DNA of 64,000 nt from JBHENC01 sp046262295 (GCA_046262295.1 JBHENC010000001.1:558001-622000), one strand, 5' to 3'; positions 44,955-54,473 are shown, counted from the stretch's first letter. Numbers and translations are program-made. The notes: generated by a model not told the origin, from the sequence alone.

Positions 44955-45507
44955 TGAGGTGGTTTAATTTAACGGGACACAAAACTCTCGCTAGCCTAAG
45001 CGAATGAGAAGATACGCCGAAGAGTTCAAACAAGCCAGCCGTGAAGAAGATTCACGATGAGCCATCGGTGGCTTCAGTCGCCCGCGAGTTAGGCTGTGCC
45101 GAAAGTTTGCGACATAAGTGGAAGCGACAAAGCATAGAAGCCAGTTCTGCTTCAGCAAAGCAAGTCATCGCCTTACGCTGCACGAAGTGGAGATGGAGCG
45201 CGACCTATTACAAGTCTCCATGACGGGCTGCCCGTCATGGAGACTTGTAAAAAAGGCGGCGCTTAGCTTCGGCAGGAGCGGGTAGTCCGCTACCGCATAC
45301 AAAGCCGAGTTGCGTGAAGACGGTATGTTTGAAGAGACTGCCCAAGCCAGAAGCGAGACCTGCAGTTACATCGAAGGTTATTACAACCGACACCGGCGGC
45401 ATTCAGCGTGGGGGCAAAACTCCCGCCGGGTTCGAGCGGGAATACAACATCAAAAAGAAAGGGTCAAGCAGCGAGAGGGTTGTGTCCGGCAAACCTTGAC
45501 CATCTCA
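44955..45507 (+). mobile_element. IS3-family remnant with terminal repeats (553 bp)
   Basis: Left end tgaggtggtttaatttaacg (44955 on) and right end (45480-45507) form 28-bp inverted repeats matching at 20 positions. Inside, OrfA starts at 45004 (MRRYAEEFKQA) but a one-base insertion shifts the frame, giving KKIHDEPSVASVAREL in the next frame. The OrfB tail IEGYYNRHRRHSAWG appears near 45380, again with a frameshift. Most of OrfB is deleted. Confidence 0.8.
45208..45250. repeat. 43-bp perfect palindrome inside the IS remnant
   Basis: The 21-base arms 45208-45228 and 45230-45250 are exact reverse complements with a single-base centre. It interrupts the end of the OrfA-like frame (CTATTA followed later by AAAAAAGGCGGC), which suggests insertion of a palindromic unit. 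Confidence 0.9.
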
Positions 45508-45543
45508 CCCTGACCTCAGTCCGGCCTTCTTAAGAAATAGGAC

Positions 45544-46593
45544 TTAACTTTCCTGTGTGTGCTGTTCAACTTTCGCTTCGCTTAGATTTTCATGATCCAT
45601 CACGGCTTGTCTTACCAGATCGGCTCTGTGCTGGGCTTCCGAGGCTTTCTTCAGGAACTGTTCGGCGTTGTCGTTGTCGGCATGGTTGCGCATATGTTGT
45701 GCCAACTGATGCAGCAGCATGACGCCCTCTTCGATGGAACGGATGGAAGTCCAGAGGGATTCATCAATTTTTTCGGTGATGTCCGCCAACAGGCTATCGG
45801 CCGAATAAGCATGACCGGTGTGGCAGCGAAAGCGTATGCGGTCTGCTTCCTTCAACTGCAAAAGCACGCCGTGACATTCCGGGCAGGCGTAGGAAGACGG
45901 CTCGCCCAAGTTTCTGATACCGACTCCGATAGCCTGATTCTCTTTGGCGATTTTGATTTCAATCTCCATCTCGTCCAACACTTTGGGTGCTCCTTCCTCT
46001 CCGGGTATTCCTTCCACATCTTCTGCCGCCATGCCTGTCAAACGCACGAGCAGAGCCGCCATTTCTGCTAAGGGTAGGCAGTAATCTATCTTGACGTATC
46101 TACGCGCGCTCTCAGGCATCGAAGGCGCAATTGCTTCTTCCGGGTCTTGCACGATGGCCGTGCCGCCGAGTTGCTTAACAGCCCAGAGTCCCGCCGTTCC
46201 GTCGTCCAAGCCGCCCGTCAGGATGAGGCCGACGACGCGCGCTCCGTAGGTTTGCGCCGCCGAACGAAAGAGCGGGTCAACCGCCGGGCGAAAGCGATTC
46301 TCCTTCGGCCCCTTCGTGACGCGAACTATTCCCGGCTCGATCAAGAGGTGATGATCGGGCGGCGCGACGTAGATACGCCCCGGTTGGATTTGCTCTTTGT
46401 CTGTGGCGTTTGTCGCGGGCAGTGATCCGGCGCGCGCGAGTATTTGATCGAGTATGCCCGGCGAGTGCGGCGAGGTGTGCAGCACGACGAAGATCGAAGC
46501 CGCGAAGTCTTTCGGCAAATCTCTGACGATAAGCCGCAGGGCTTCGATGCCTCCGGCGGAAGCTCCGATTACGATGATGTCTTTTTTCGGCAA
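45544..46593 (-). CDS. Stand-alone CheB-type methylesterase with zinc-ribbon tail
   Basis: 349 residues from a TTG at 46593, which has AAGGA nine bases upstream; a longer start at 46734 would add an unrelated hydrophobic stretch. The CheB catalytic Ser12 lies in IGASAGG, with His in VVLHTSPHS and Asp in TGGLDDGTAGL. There is no receiver domain, so it is not gated by phosphorylation in cis. The C-terminal part holds CPEC...CHTGH and helical bundles. No chemoreceptors or CheA adjoin, so its target is unknown. Confidence 0.85.
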   Translation of the reverse strand: MPKKDIIVIGASAGGIEALRLIVRDLPKDFAASIFVVLHTSPHSPGILDQILARAGSLPATNATDKEQIQPGRIYVAPPDHHLLIEPGIVRVTKGPKENRFRPAVDPLFRSAAQTYGARVVGLILTGGLDDGTAGLWAVKQLGGTAIVQDPEEAIAPSMPESARRYVKIDYCLPLAEMAALLVRLTGMAAEDVEGIPGEEGAPKVLDEMEIEIKIAKENQAIGVGIRNLGEPSSYACPECHGVLLQLKEADRIRFRCHTGHAYSADSLLADITEKIDESLWTSIRSIEEGVMLLHQLAQHMRNHADNDNAEQFLKKASEAQHRADLVRQAVMDHENLSEAKVEQHTQES

Positions 46594-46883
46594 TGCTCTG
46601 TTCCTTGCGCTCTTTAAGAACGCGCTCGCCAAGAAGCGAAAAGTTACAAAAGTCAGTCGTGTGAAAAAGTTCGCCGCTTTTATATCATATCGGGCGGTAA
46701 AAGCGTGCGCGAGAATGTGCAAGGTGATATACACGCGGCTGGCTTTGAGTTAAACTCTTGCTTTCAGACGGCCTGCCATGATAGTTCACGAAGCAAAATT
46801 AAAGACGAACGAAAGAGCGGCGAGCATATCGTTGCGGTATCGCACAAGGGAATTTGTAAACGGTAAGTCAATAAGGATTCTGT

Positions 46884-49800
46884 ATGGAAGAAATTTCCGG
46901 CGGCAATAACGAAGTGAGCGGCGCAGACCCGGCTAAGGTGAAGCCGGGCGATAATTTTCTGGTGGTCGGTTTGGGCGCGTCGGCGGGCGGCATCAAGGCG
47001 TTGAAGGAGTTCTTTGCCAACGTGCCTGCCGATAGCGGCATGGCTTATGTCGTTATCCTGCATCTGTCGCCGGAACACGAAAGCCATCTCGCGGAAGTGC
47101 TGCAAAGTGCCGCCTTGATTCCGATCACGCAGGTGACGGATAACGTCCGCGTCGAGCCGAATCATGTTTATGTCATCCCGCCGAATCGAAGCCTTGCGAT
47201 AACCGACGGGCATCTCGTGCTCTCCGAAGTCACGCGTATAGAGGAGCGACGCGCGCCCGTTGACATCTTCTTCCGCACGCTCGCTCGAGCGCACACGGCG
47301 CATGCCGTCTCCGTCGTTCTTTCGGGAACGGGCGCGGACGGTTCGATGGGTATGAAGTGCGTAAAAGAGATGGGCGGCATCTGCATCGTGCAGGAGCCGA
47401 ACGAAGCCGAGTACAGCGATATGCCGCGTCATTCGATAGCGACCGGACTCGTTGATTATGCGCTGCCGGTCGCAGAAATTCCGGCTAAGCTAATTGCTTA
47501 CAAAGAGCGGCTCGGTACGGTAAATATCCCCGTCGAGTCACAGGAGCACGCGGAGACGGACGAAGAGGCTATGCGCGACATCTTTACGCAGCTACGTGTC
47601 CGCACCGGCCACGACTTCTCGAACTACAAGCGCCCGACCGTCATGCGCCGCATCGCGCGGCGCATCGAAATGCACGAGCTTCCAGCCTTGAACGCCTACT
47701 CGCAGTTCATGCACGAGCGTCCGGCGGAGGCCACCGCGCTGCTGAAAGATTTGCTCATCAGCGTGACCAACTTCTTCCGCGACCCGGAGGCGTTCGAGGC
47801 GTTGGAGCGCGATGTTATCCCGAAGCTGTTCGAGGGTAAGGGGCCGGACGATCAAGTGCGGGTCTGGGTAGCGGGTTGCGCTACGGGCGAAGAAGCCTAC
47901 ACGGTGACGATGATGCTCTCCGACTACGCCGCAAAACTCGCTAGCCCGCCGCAGATACAGGTCTTCGCTACGGACATAGACGAGGCGGCCATCGCCACGG
48001 CGCGCGACGGCTACTACACCATCAACGATGCGGCGGACGTGTCGGCCGAACGCCTGAGCCGCTACTTCACGAGCGAGGGGGACGAGGGCTATCGCGTGCG
48101 GCGCGAAATCCGCGAGCGTGTGCTCTTCGCCGTCCACAACCTCATCAAAGACCCCCCGTTCGCGCACCTCGATCTGGCGACGTGCCGCAACCTACTCATC
48201 TACTTCAACCGGACGGCGCAACGGCGCGTGATGGACGTGCTGCACTTCGCCTTAAACGCGGGCGGCTACATGATGCTCGGCTCGTCGGAATCAATTGACG
48301 GCGCGAGCGATCTTTACTCCGTCGTGGATAAAGAGCATCGCATTTATCAGGGGCGCGCGGTCGAGACGCGCCTGATTTTTCCCGTTCCCGTTGGCTCGCT
48401 CGCCACGCGGCTCGGAAAGCTGCCCGAAGTGCAGCGCGTGCGCGACTCGCAACCGGCGCAGCGTTCCACCTACGCGCAACTACACCAGCGTTTGCTTGAG
48501 CATTACGCGCCGCCCTCGGTCGTTGTCAATGAAGACTACGACATCCTGCATATGTCCGAGAGCGCGGGGAACTTCATGCAGATCAAGGGGGGCGAGCCTT
48601 CGACCAACCTGCTGGTGCTCGTCCGCCCGGAACTGCGCCTCGATGTGCGCGCCGCGCTTTATCAAGCCGCGCAGCAGAAGAAGACGGATGTGGAATCGCG
48701 CGTTGTCGCCATACCTTTAGGCGACGAAACAAAATCCATTCGCGTGCGCGTCCGTCCGGTCTTGAGCGAAGAGAACAGGGCGCGCGGCTTCTTCCTCATC
48801 CTGTTCGAGGAAGCGAGCGAGCCGACACCGAACGAGCAGCGTGTGGCGACAATCGTCACGGAGACGGACGAGCGGCTGGCGCGACGCCTCGAAGAAGAGT
48901 TGCTGGAGATGAGGGCGCATCTGAACGCCACACTCGAACAGCATGAGTTACAGCGCGAAGAGTTGAAAGCCTCGAACGAAGAGTTGCAGGCGATGAACGA
49001 GGAGTTGCGCTCGGCGGCGGAAGAGTTAGAGACGAGCAAGGAAGAGTTGCAAAGCATCAACGAAGAGTTGCAGACGGTCAATCAGGAACTGAAAGTCAAA
49101 ATCGAAGAAGTCTCGCTGACGGGCAACAATTTGCGAAACCTCATCAACTCGACCGACATCGGCACGATCTTCTTAGACCACAATTTCCGCGTGCAGTTGT
49201 TCACGCCGTCGGCGCGCGAGATTTTCAATTTGATTCCGGCTGACATGGGTCGCTCGCTCTCCGACATCACGCACCGGCTCGAAGAGGACGGTTTGCTTCA
49301 CGATGCGGAAACGGTTTTGGAGAAACTGCAACCGGTCGAGCGCGAAGTCCGCACCGTTGACAAACGTGTTTTCACGATGCGCGTTTTGCCGTATCGCACG
49401 GCGGACGACCGCATTCAAGGCACGGTCATCACGTTCTTCGACGTAACCTCTCGCAAGCGGGCGGAGGAAGCCAAATTCCACCTCGCCGCGATTGTCGAAT
49501 CCTCTCAAGACTCCATTGTTACCATAAATTTAGAGGGCGTCCTCACCAGTTGGAACAGGGCCGCAGAGCAACTGTATGGCTATACGGCAGCCGAAGCCGT
49601 CGGCAAGAGACTGACAGAGCTAGTGCTTCCGCAAAACTTTTTAGAAGTGCTGAGCAACATCGAGCACGTGAGACACAGCGAGAAGGTTACAGTCTTCGAC
49701 TCGGTGCGCCTGCATAAAGACGACCACGAGATACACCTCGAAGTGGTCATGTCACCGGTCAAAGATGAAGCCGGACAGGTGATTGGTGTCTCGACGATGG

Positions 49801-52337
49801 CGCGCGACGTAACCGAACGCAGGCTGGCGGAAGAGCGCGTGCGCGAGTCGGAAGAAAAATATCGCGCGCGCGCCTCTGAACTCGGCGCGGTTCTCGAAAG
49901 CATCAACGATGCCGTTTATATCGGCGGAATCGAAGGCATCACTCTCGCCAACAGCGCCGCGCTCGAACAACTCGGCTACGAAACGCATGAAGAACTCAAC
50001 CGGAATATCGGCACGCTGGCCGAAGAAATTCAAACGCGCGATGCGGAAACGGGTGAAGCGATTCCCACCGACGAACAGCCGTTCGTCCGCGCTCTCGATG
50101 GCGAGCGCGTCGTGCGAGAGGTGCGCGTGCGGCATCGTTTGACCGGCGAAGAAAGACTTTTGCGAACTTCGGCGTCGCCCGTCACCATCGGAAATCGCGT
50201 CGTCGCTGCCGTCGCCGTCAACACCGACATTACCGAACACAAACGCCGCGAATGGCAGCAAGCGTTTCTCTTAAAACTCAGCGACGCGCTGCGCCCGCTG
50301 GCCGACCCGTCGGAAATTCAACGCGCGGCGATGCGTGTCGTCGGCGAGTATCTCGCGCTTGACCGCGCGATGTATGCCGAGATTACGCCCGACGGCGAAA
50401 GGGTAATCACCACAGACAACTATCTGAGCGGGCGTTTTCCAGCGTTCACGGGCGAGTTTCCGCTCGCGGCTTACGGCTCAATCATTAACAAACTCCGCGA
50501 CGGCGAGCCGATGATTGTCGCGGACGTTGACGCGGAAACCGAACTGACCGAGGCGGAAAAGACAAACTACAGGGAAATCGGTGCGACTGCCGTCGTTACC
50601 ATTCCGCTCATCAAAGATGGACGCTGGGTTTCCAATCTCGTCGTTCATCAGGGCGAGCCGCGCCGCTGGACGACGGAAGAAATAGTCATTTTGCAGGAAA
50701 CGGCGGAGCGCACCTGGGCGGCGGTCGAGCGCGCCCGCGCCGAAGAAGCATTGCGCCAAAGTGAAGAGACGTTTTCCGCTCTGATTGAGAATGCTCCTTT
50801 CGGTGTTTATCTGGTTGATGCGGAGTTTCGCCTGCGGACGACGAACGAAGGTTCGCGCAAAGTGTTTGGCGGCATCGAACCGCTTATCGGGCGCGACTTC
50901 GGCGAAATCTTACGCATTCTCTGGCACGAATCGTTTGCCGCCGAAGCCATCGAAAGATTCCGCCACACATTGCGAACGGGCGAATCGTTCATCTCGCCGC
51001 CGATTGTCGAACAGCGTGCGAACATCGAAGAGATCGAGTCTTATGATTGGCAGCTTCACCGCGTTACTCTGCCGGACGGCAGCTACGGCGTCGTCTGTTA
51101 TTTTTACGATCTGTCCGAGCAGAAGCGTCTGGAGGAGACGGTGCGCCGCTCCGCCGAAGACTTGCGCGAGTCGGAAGAACGCCTGCGTCTGACGATGGAG
51201 AGCGTCACCGATTACACCATCCTGACGTTGGACACCGCAGGGCGCATCACGAGTTGGAACGTCGGCGCACAGCGCGCCTTCGGATACACGGAAGAAGAGG
51301 TCATAGGGCAGCCCGCCGAAATCATCTTCACGCCGGAAGACTGCGCGGCGGGCGCTCCCGAAGCAGAGATGAAAACGGCGCGCGAAGACGGGCGCGCGGC
51401 GGATGAACGCTGGCACTTGCGCAAAAACGGCAGGCGCTTCTACATGAGCGGCGTGCTTTCGCCCCTGTACGACGGCGACAATAACTTGACCGGCTACGCC
51501 AAGATCGCGCGTGATTTGACCGAGCAGCGACGCGCCGAAGAAGCCTTGCGCCGGGCACACGAGGATTTGGAATACAAGGTCAAAGAGCGGACGCTCGATC
51601 TGGCGAAAGCTAACGAGTCGCTACGGGCGGAGAACGCCGAACGCCGACGAGTCGAAAAAGCGCGGCTGCAACTGCTACGGCAACTCGTCCGCGTGCAGGA
51701 TGATGAGCGCCGCCGCATCGCGCGCGACATACACGACCATCTAGGCCAACAATCAACCGCGCTCCGGCTCAAGCTCGAAGTTCTGAAAGAAGCGTGCAAA
51801 AAATACAGAGAGTTGTACGCGCCGATTGAGCAGGCGCAGGAGATTGCCGCGCGCCTCGATTCGGACGTTGATTTCCTCGCGTGGGAGTTGCGCCCCGCCG
51901 CGCTCGACGATGTCGGACTGGCGGCAGCCCTTGGCAACTTCGTCAAAGAATGGTCAAAGCACTTCGGTATCCCGGCGGACTTTCACAGCGCGGGCATGGA
52001 TACAGACCGCCCTTCGCCGGAGATTGAAACCAACCTCTACCGCATCGCGCAGGAGGCGCTCAATAACACCTACAAACATGCGCAGGCGAGCCGCGTGGAC
52101 GTGCTCCTTGAGCGACGCGATCACTCAATTGTGCTCATCATCGAAGATGACGGCGTCGGGTTCGATGCCGGGCTGACTATAACGGAGACTGACAGGGGGC
52201 TTGGACTAATCGGTATGCGCGAGCGTGCGGCGCTGATCGGCGGCACGCTCGAGATCGAAGCCTCCCCGAATCAAGGCACGACCGTCTATGCGCGCCTCCC
52301 CGCCACACTCCCGGATGAAGGACTCGCGCAGGCATGA
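46884..52337 (+). CDS. CheB-CheR-PAS-GAF hybrid histidine kinase (1817 aa)
   Basis: Domains in order: CheB esterase (about 20-210; GASAGG with Ser33), CheR N-terminal and SAM domains (about 225-475; VAGCATGEEAYT, and CRNLLIYFN), a long glutamate-rich coiled coil (about 670-740), three PAS domains (from about 748, 870 and 1000), a GAF domain (about 1122-1290), two PAS domains (from about 1292 and 1433), HisKA_3 with RDIHDHLGQQ (His about 1617) and HATPase_c (DDGVGFDAG, GLGLIGMRER). It would combine methylation and phosphorylation signalling in the cytoplasm. The last four bases overlap the response regulator gene. Confidence 0.9.
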   Translation: MEEISGGNNEVSGADPAKVKPGDNFLVVGLGASAGGIKALKEFFANVPADSGMAYVVILHLSPEHESHLAEVLQSAALIPITQVTDNVRVEPNHVYVIPPNRSLAITDGHLVLSEVTRIEERRAPVDIFFRTLARAHTAHAVSVVLSGTGADGSMGMKCVKEMGGICIVQEPNEAEYSDMPRHSIATGLVDYALPVAEIPAKLIAYKERLGTVNIPVESQEHAETDEEAMRDIFTQLRVRTGHDFSNYKRPTVMRRIARRIEMHELPALNAYSQFMHERPAEATALLKDLLISVTNFFRDPEAFEALERDVIPKLFEGKGPDDQVRVWVAGCATGEEAYTVTMMLSDYAAKLASPPQIQVFATDIDEAAIATARDGYYTINDAADVSAERLSRYFTSEGDEGYRVRREIRERVLFAVHNLIKDPPFAHLDLATCRNLLIYFNRTAQRRVMDVLHFALNAGGYMMLGSSESIDGASDLYSVVDKEHRIYQGRAVETRLIFPVPVGSLATRLGKLPEVQRVRDSQPAQRSTYAQLHQRLLEHYAPPSVVVNEDYDILHMSESAGNFMQIKGGEPSTNLLVLVRPELRLDVRAALYQAAQQKKTDVESRVVAIPLGDETKSIRVRVRPVLSEENRARGFFLILFEEASEPTPNEQRVATIVTETDERLARRLEEELLEMRAHLNATLEQHELQREELKASNEELQAMNEELRSAAEELETSKEELQSINEELQTVNQELKVKIEEVSLTGNNLRNLINSTDIGTIFLDHNFRVQLFTPSAREIFNLIPADMGRSLSDITHRLEEDGLLHDAETVLEKLQPVEREVRTVDKRVFTMRVLPYRTADDRIQGTVITFFDVTSRKRAEEAKFHLAAIVESSQDSIVTINLEGVLTSWNRAAEQLYGYTAAEAVGKRLTELVLPQNFLEVLSNIEHVRHSEKVTVFDSVRLHKDDHEIHLEVVMSPVKDEAGQVIGVSTMARDVTERRLAEERVRESEEKYRARASELGAVLESINDAVYIGGIEGITLANSAALEQLGYETHEELNRNIGTLAEEIQTRDAETGEAIPTDEQPFVRALDGERVVREVRVRHRLTGEERLLRTSASPVTIGNRVVAAVAVNTDITEHKRREWQQAFLLKLSDALRPLADPSEIQRAAMRVVGEYLALDRAMYAEITPDGERVITTDNYLSGRFPAFTGEFPLAAYGSIINKLRDGEPMIVADVDAETELTEAEKTNYREIGATAVVTIPLIKDGRWVSNLVVHQGEPRRWTTEEIVILQETAERTWAAVERARAEEALRQSEETFSALIENAPFGVYLVDAEFRLRTTNEGSRKVFGGIEPLIGRDFGEILRILWHESFAAEAIERFRHTLRTGESFISPPIVEQRANIEEIESYDWQLHRVTLPDGSYGVVCYFYDLSEQKRLEETVRRSAEDLRESEERLRLTMESVTDYTILTLDTAGRITSWNVGAQRAFGYTEEEVIGQPAEIIFTPEDCAAGAPEAEMKTAREDGRAADERWHLRKNGRRFYMSGVLSPLYDGDNNLTGYAKIARDLTEQRRAEEALRRAHEDLEYKVKERTLDLAKANESLRAENAERRRVEKARLQLLRQLVRVQDDERRRIARDIHDHLGQQSTALRLKLEVLKEACKKYRELYAPIEQAQEIAARLDSDVDFLAWELRPAALDDVGLAAALGNFVKEWSKHFGIPADFHSAGMDTDRPSPEIETNLYRIAQEALNNTYKHAQASRVDVLLERRDHSIVLIIEDDGVGFDAGLTITETDRGLGLIGMRERAALIGGTLEIEASPNQGTTVYARLPATLPDEGLAQA

Positions 52338-52996
52338 GCAAGCTACGCATTCTCCTCGCCGAAGATCACCAGACAGTCCGCGAAGGGCTGAGGATGATCG
52401 TCAACGCGCAAACGGATATGGAAGTCGTCGGCGAGGCGGGCGACGGCCGCGCGGCCATCGCCCACGCGCAGGAGCTGCTGCCCGACATCGTCTTGATGGA
52501 TGTTTCGATGCCCAAGCTGAACGGGCTGAAGGCGACGGAGAAACTAAAGCAACTCTGCCCGCAAGTCAAAGTCCTGACCCTCACGCGCCATACTGATTCC
52601 AGCTACCTGCAACAGCTGCTGCGCGCCGGAGCATCCGGCTACGTGCTCAAGCAAAGCGCACCCACCGAATTGCTTCATGCCATCCGCGCCGTCGCATCGG
52701 GCGGCAAATATCTAGACCCGTCGGTTGCGGGCAAGGTCATCGGAAACTACGCCGGAGGGCGGTCGGCTGGCTTGCGAGGCGCCTCGCAAGCCAGCCGCGA
52801 GCTAAGTGAGCGCGAAGCGGAAGTTTTGCGCCTCATCGCGTGGGGACACAGCAACAAAGAGATTGCCGCGCGGCTTGATGTCAGCGTCAAAACCATCGAA
52901 GCCCATAAAGCCAACGCGATGAAGCGACTCGGTATGCGCAGCCGCATAGACATCGTGCGCTTCGCCCTTCTTCAAGGCTGGCTTCAAGATACGTAG
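52334..52996 (+). CDS. NarL/LuxR-type response regulator
   Basis: 220 residues: a receiver (AEDHQTVREGLRM; phosphoacceptor Asp56 in IVLMDVSMP) and a C-terminal LuxR helix-turn-helix (LSEREAEVLRLIAWGHSNKEIAARL). Start ATG overlaps the kinase stop (ATGA), so it is the kinase's partner. A 34-bp perfect palindrome codes for the linker SAGLRGASQAS between the two domains, probably a recent in-frame insertion. Confidence 0.92.
   Translation: MSKLRILLAEDHQTVREGLRMIVNAQTDMEVVGEAGDGRAAIAHAQELLPDIVLMDVSMPKLNGLKATEKLKQLCPQVKVLTLTRHTDSSYLQQLLRAGASGYVLKQSAPTELLHAIRAVASGGKYLDPSVAGKVIGNYAGGRSAGLRGASQASRELSEREAEVLRLIAWGHSNKEIAARLDVSVKTIEAHKANAMKRLGMRSRIDIVRFALLQGWLQDT
52764..52797. repeat. 34-bp perfect palindrome within the regulator gene
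   Basis: The 17-base arms 52764-52780 and 52781-52797 are exact reverse complements with no loop. It lies in the interdomain linker and keeps the frame open. Confidence 0.9.
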
Positions 52997-53007
52997 CCGG
53001 AAGATTT

Positions 53008-53256
53008 ACCACAGAGGACGCAGAGGAACACAAGAGAAATGCACAACACTCAGATTACCGGTGAGGTTGTTCATGCAGCAATGAAAGTTCATTCCGCTGA
53101 AGCCATTGCGCCGATTCACCATGCGCAGCTTCTTTCATATCTCAAACTAAGTGGCAAATCCATCGGGCTCTTAATCAACTTTCACGTCCTTCATCTCAGG
53201 GACGGCATCAAACGTTTTGTGCTTTAGCCTCTGCTTTTCTCTGTGTCCTCTGTGGT
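53008..53256. mobile_element. GxxExxY-type gene remnant between inverted repeats
   Basis: A left repeat accacagaggacgcagagg (53008 on) and a right repeat (53237-53256, reverse complement accacagaggacacagag) flank a short gene. The layout resembles a small unit made of a gene and inverted ends; mobility is inference. Confidence 0.5.
53039..53227 (+). pseudogene. GxxExxY-family protein, internally deleted
   Basis: 62 residues: the N-terminus (ITGEVVHAAMKVHS) and the C-terminus (IHHAQLLSYLKLSGKSIGLLI, with DGIKRFVL) match the ends of GxxExxY-type proteins of about 125 residues. The central half with the GxxExxY motif is missing. The frame is kept. Function of the family is unknown. Confidence 0.65.
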
Positions 53257-53631
53257 GAATCCTTCCCTGCCGGGCACTCACTCAACAAAATCTTCCCAAC
53301 CGTATAGGGAAAATCCCTATATACGCTTCGCTGCTTCCTAATAGGCAGCGATTTTTCGTTATGAGATAGTCAGCCGGTCAACTTACATAAAGCGGGCGGC
53401 GTGCCCAATCTGATCTAAAGTTCAGTCGTTGTACACGCTCTCGTCTGGATGTTACCGGAGTTCAGCCGGAGAACTGAACCAGAACAAGGGGGAGTTCAGG
53501 GGGGAAGCGGGGAGTGAGTTCCATAAAAGCTCACTCCTTTTATCTCACCTGATTTATTCCCGACGAATTAAATCCCGCGACGAGCAGCAAAGTATCGTTC
53601 GCCGCCGCTAGTTTTCCGCAGGCTCACGATT
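53228..53631. other. 404-bp non-coding stretch with several hairpins
   Basis: No credible gene. Besides the terminator-like hairpins, GGAGTGAG (53511-53518) pairs with CTCACTCC (53530-53537) and is followed by TTTT. The stretch may carry a promoter or small RNA for the receiver gene; none is shown. Confidence 0.4.
53326..53358 (+). terminator. Terminator-like hairpin
   Basis: TCGCTGC and GCAGCGA (7-bp stem) are followed by TTTTT near 53350. An AT-rich palindrome TATAGGGA/TCCCTATA lies just upstream (53304-53322). Confidence 0.5.
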
Positions 53632-54090
53632 ATGACTACTTCAATACCTCAATTAAATAATCGAACAAACGCTCCCGTAGTGCATTCACACGCGACGAGT
53701 GTGAAGCCGCTCGTGCTGGTGGTGGAGGATCATGATGATACGGTCTTCCTGCTCAAATATCTGCTGGAGATGCGTGGCTACCGGGTGATGGTAGCCGGGG
53801 ATGGCGAGATGGCGGTGTGTCTGGCCGAGGAGAGATGTCCCGACCTCATTCTGATGGACACCAGCCTCCCGCGTCTTGACGGTCTGGCGGCGACGCGCCG
53901 GATACGCGCACTCGCCGCGCTCCATGACGTGCCGATTGTCTTTCTTTCCGGCCACACTGAAGCCTCCTTTCGCGCCAGGGCACTCGAAACGGGCGGCAAC
54001 GACTATCTCACTAAGCCGTTCGAGATTAGCCAACTCGAGCGCTTGCTCGAAAGACATTTAGGCAGTGCGGCGGCGGGAAAGGCCGAGTAA
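53632..54090 (+). CDS. Receiver-only response regulator
   Basis: 152 residues; a 25-residue leader, then a CheY-like receiver (VVEDHDDTVFLL; phosphoacceptor in LILMDTSLPRLDG; FLSGH; YLTKPFE). No output domain. It is near the CheB/CheR-kinase locus and probably belongs to its relay. ATG follows a purine-poor leader; the start is reasonable. Confidence 0.88.
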   Translation: MTTSIPQLNNRTNAPVVHSHATSVKPLVLVVEDHDDTVFLLKYLLEMRGYRVMVAGDGEMAVCLAEERCPDLILMDTSLPRLDGLAATRRIRALAALHDVPIVFLSGHTEASFRARALETGGNDYLTKPFEISQLERLLERHLGSAAAGKAE

Positions 54091-54110
54091 TCGCGAAGGG
54101 AAATTTTCTG

Positions 54111-54473
54111 ATGAGCGCCTCGCTTCTCGATCAACAAAAGCTATTCGGTCTGTTTGAACTCGATTCGGCAGGAAACGTGCTCTATTCGAGAATGGAGCCG
54201 GACGGGGACGGTCATGGCCGCGCGCCGGATGTCGCCGGGCGTAACTTCTTTGACGATATCGCGCCGTTTGCAAACGCACCGGAGCTTCGCTTGCGCCTCA
54301 CCAGCTTCTCTAACAGCAACGAGCCAGCCGACAACTTTAATTTCACCTGCCACCTTGAGAATGGCCCGCTGCCCGTGAAGGTTCTCATGGCGCGCATCGG
54401 CGAGCGGTCGAATGGCACGCACACGAAATCCATTCTCGTGCACATTAGAAAAGCTCAACCTTACGCTTATTAA
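54111..54473 (+). CDS. PYP-like PAS protein lacking the chromophore cysteine
   Basis: 120 residues in a PAS fold close to photoactive yellow protein: LFELDSAGNVLYSR, then GRNFFDDIAPFANAPEL and a VKVLMARI strand. In PYP the equivalent loop reads APCTxSPE, with Cys69 holding p-coumaric acid; here it is Phe. The domain therefore cannot bind that chromophore covalently. It may sense another ligand or act as an adaptor. It is 20 bases after the receiver gene, and a Crp/Fnr gene follows. Confidence 0.65.
   Translation: MSASLLDQQKLFGLFELDSAGNVLYSRMEPDGDGHGRAPDVAGRNFFDDIAPFANAPELRLRLTSFSNSNEPADNFNFTCHLENGPLPVKVLMARIGERSNGTHTKSILVHIRKAQPYAY

Noticed and set aside
53429..53611. 60-codon plus-strand frame before the receiver gene
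   Set aside because: Low-complexity translation, no ribosome site, overlaps hairpins; no coding evidence.
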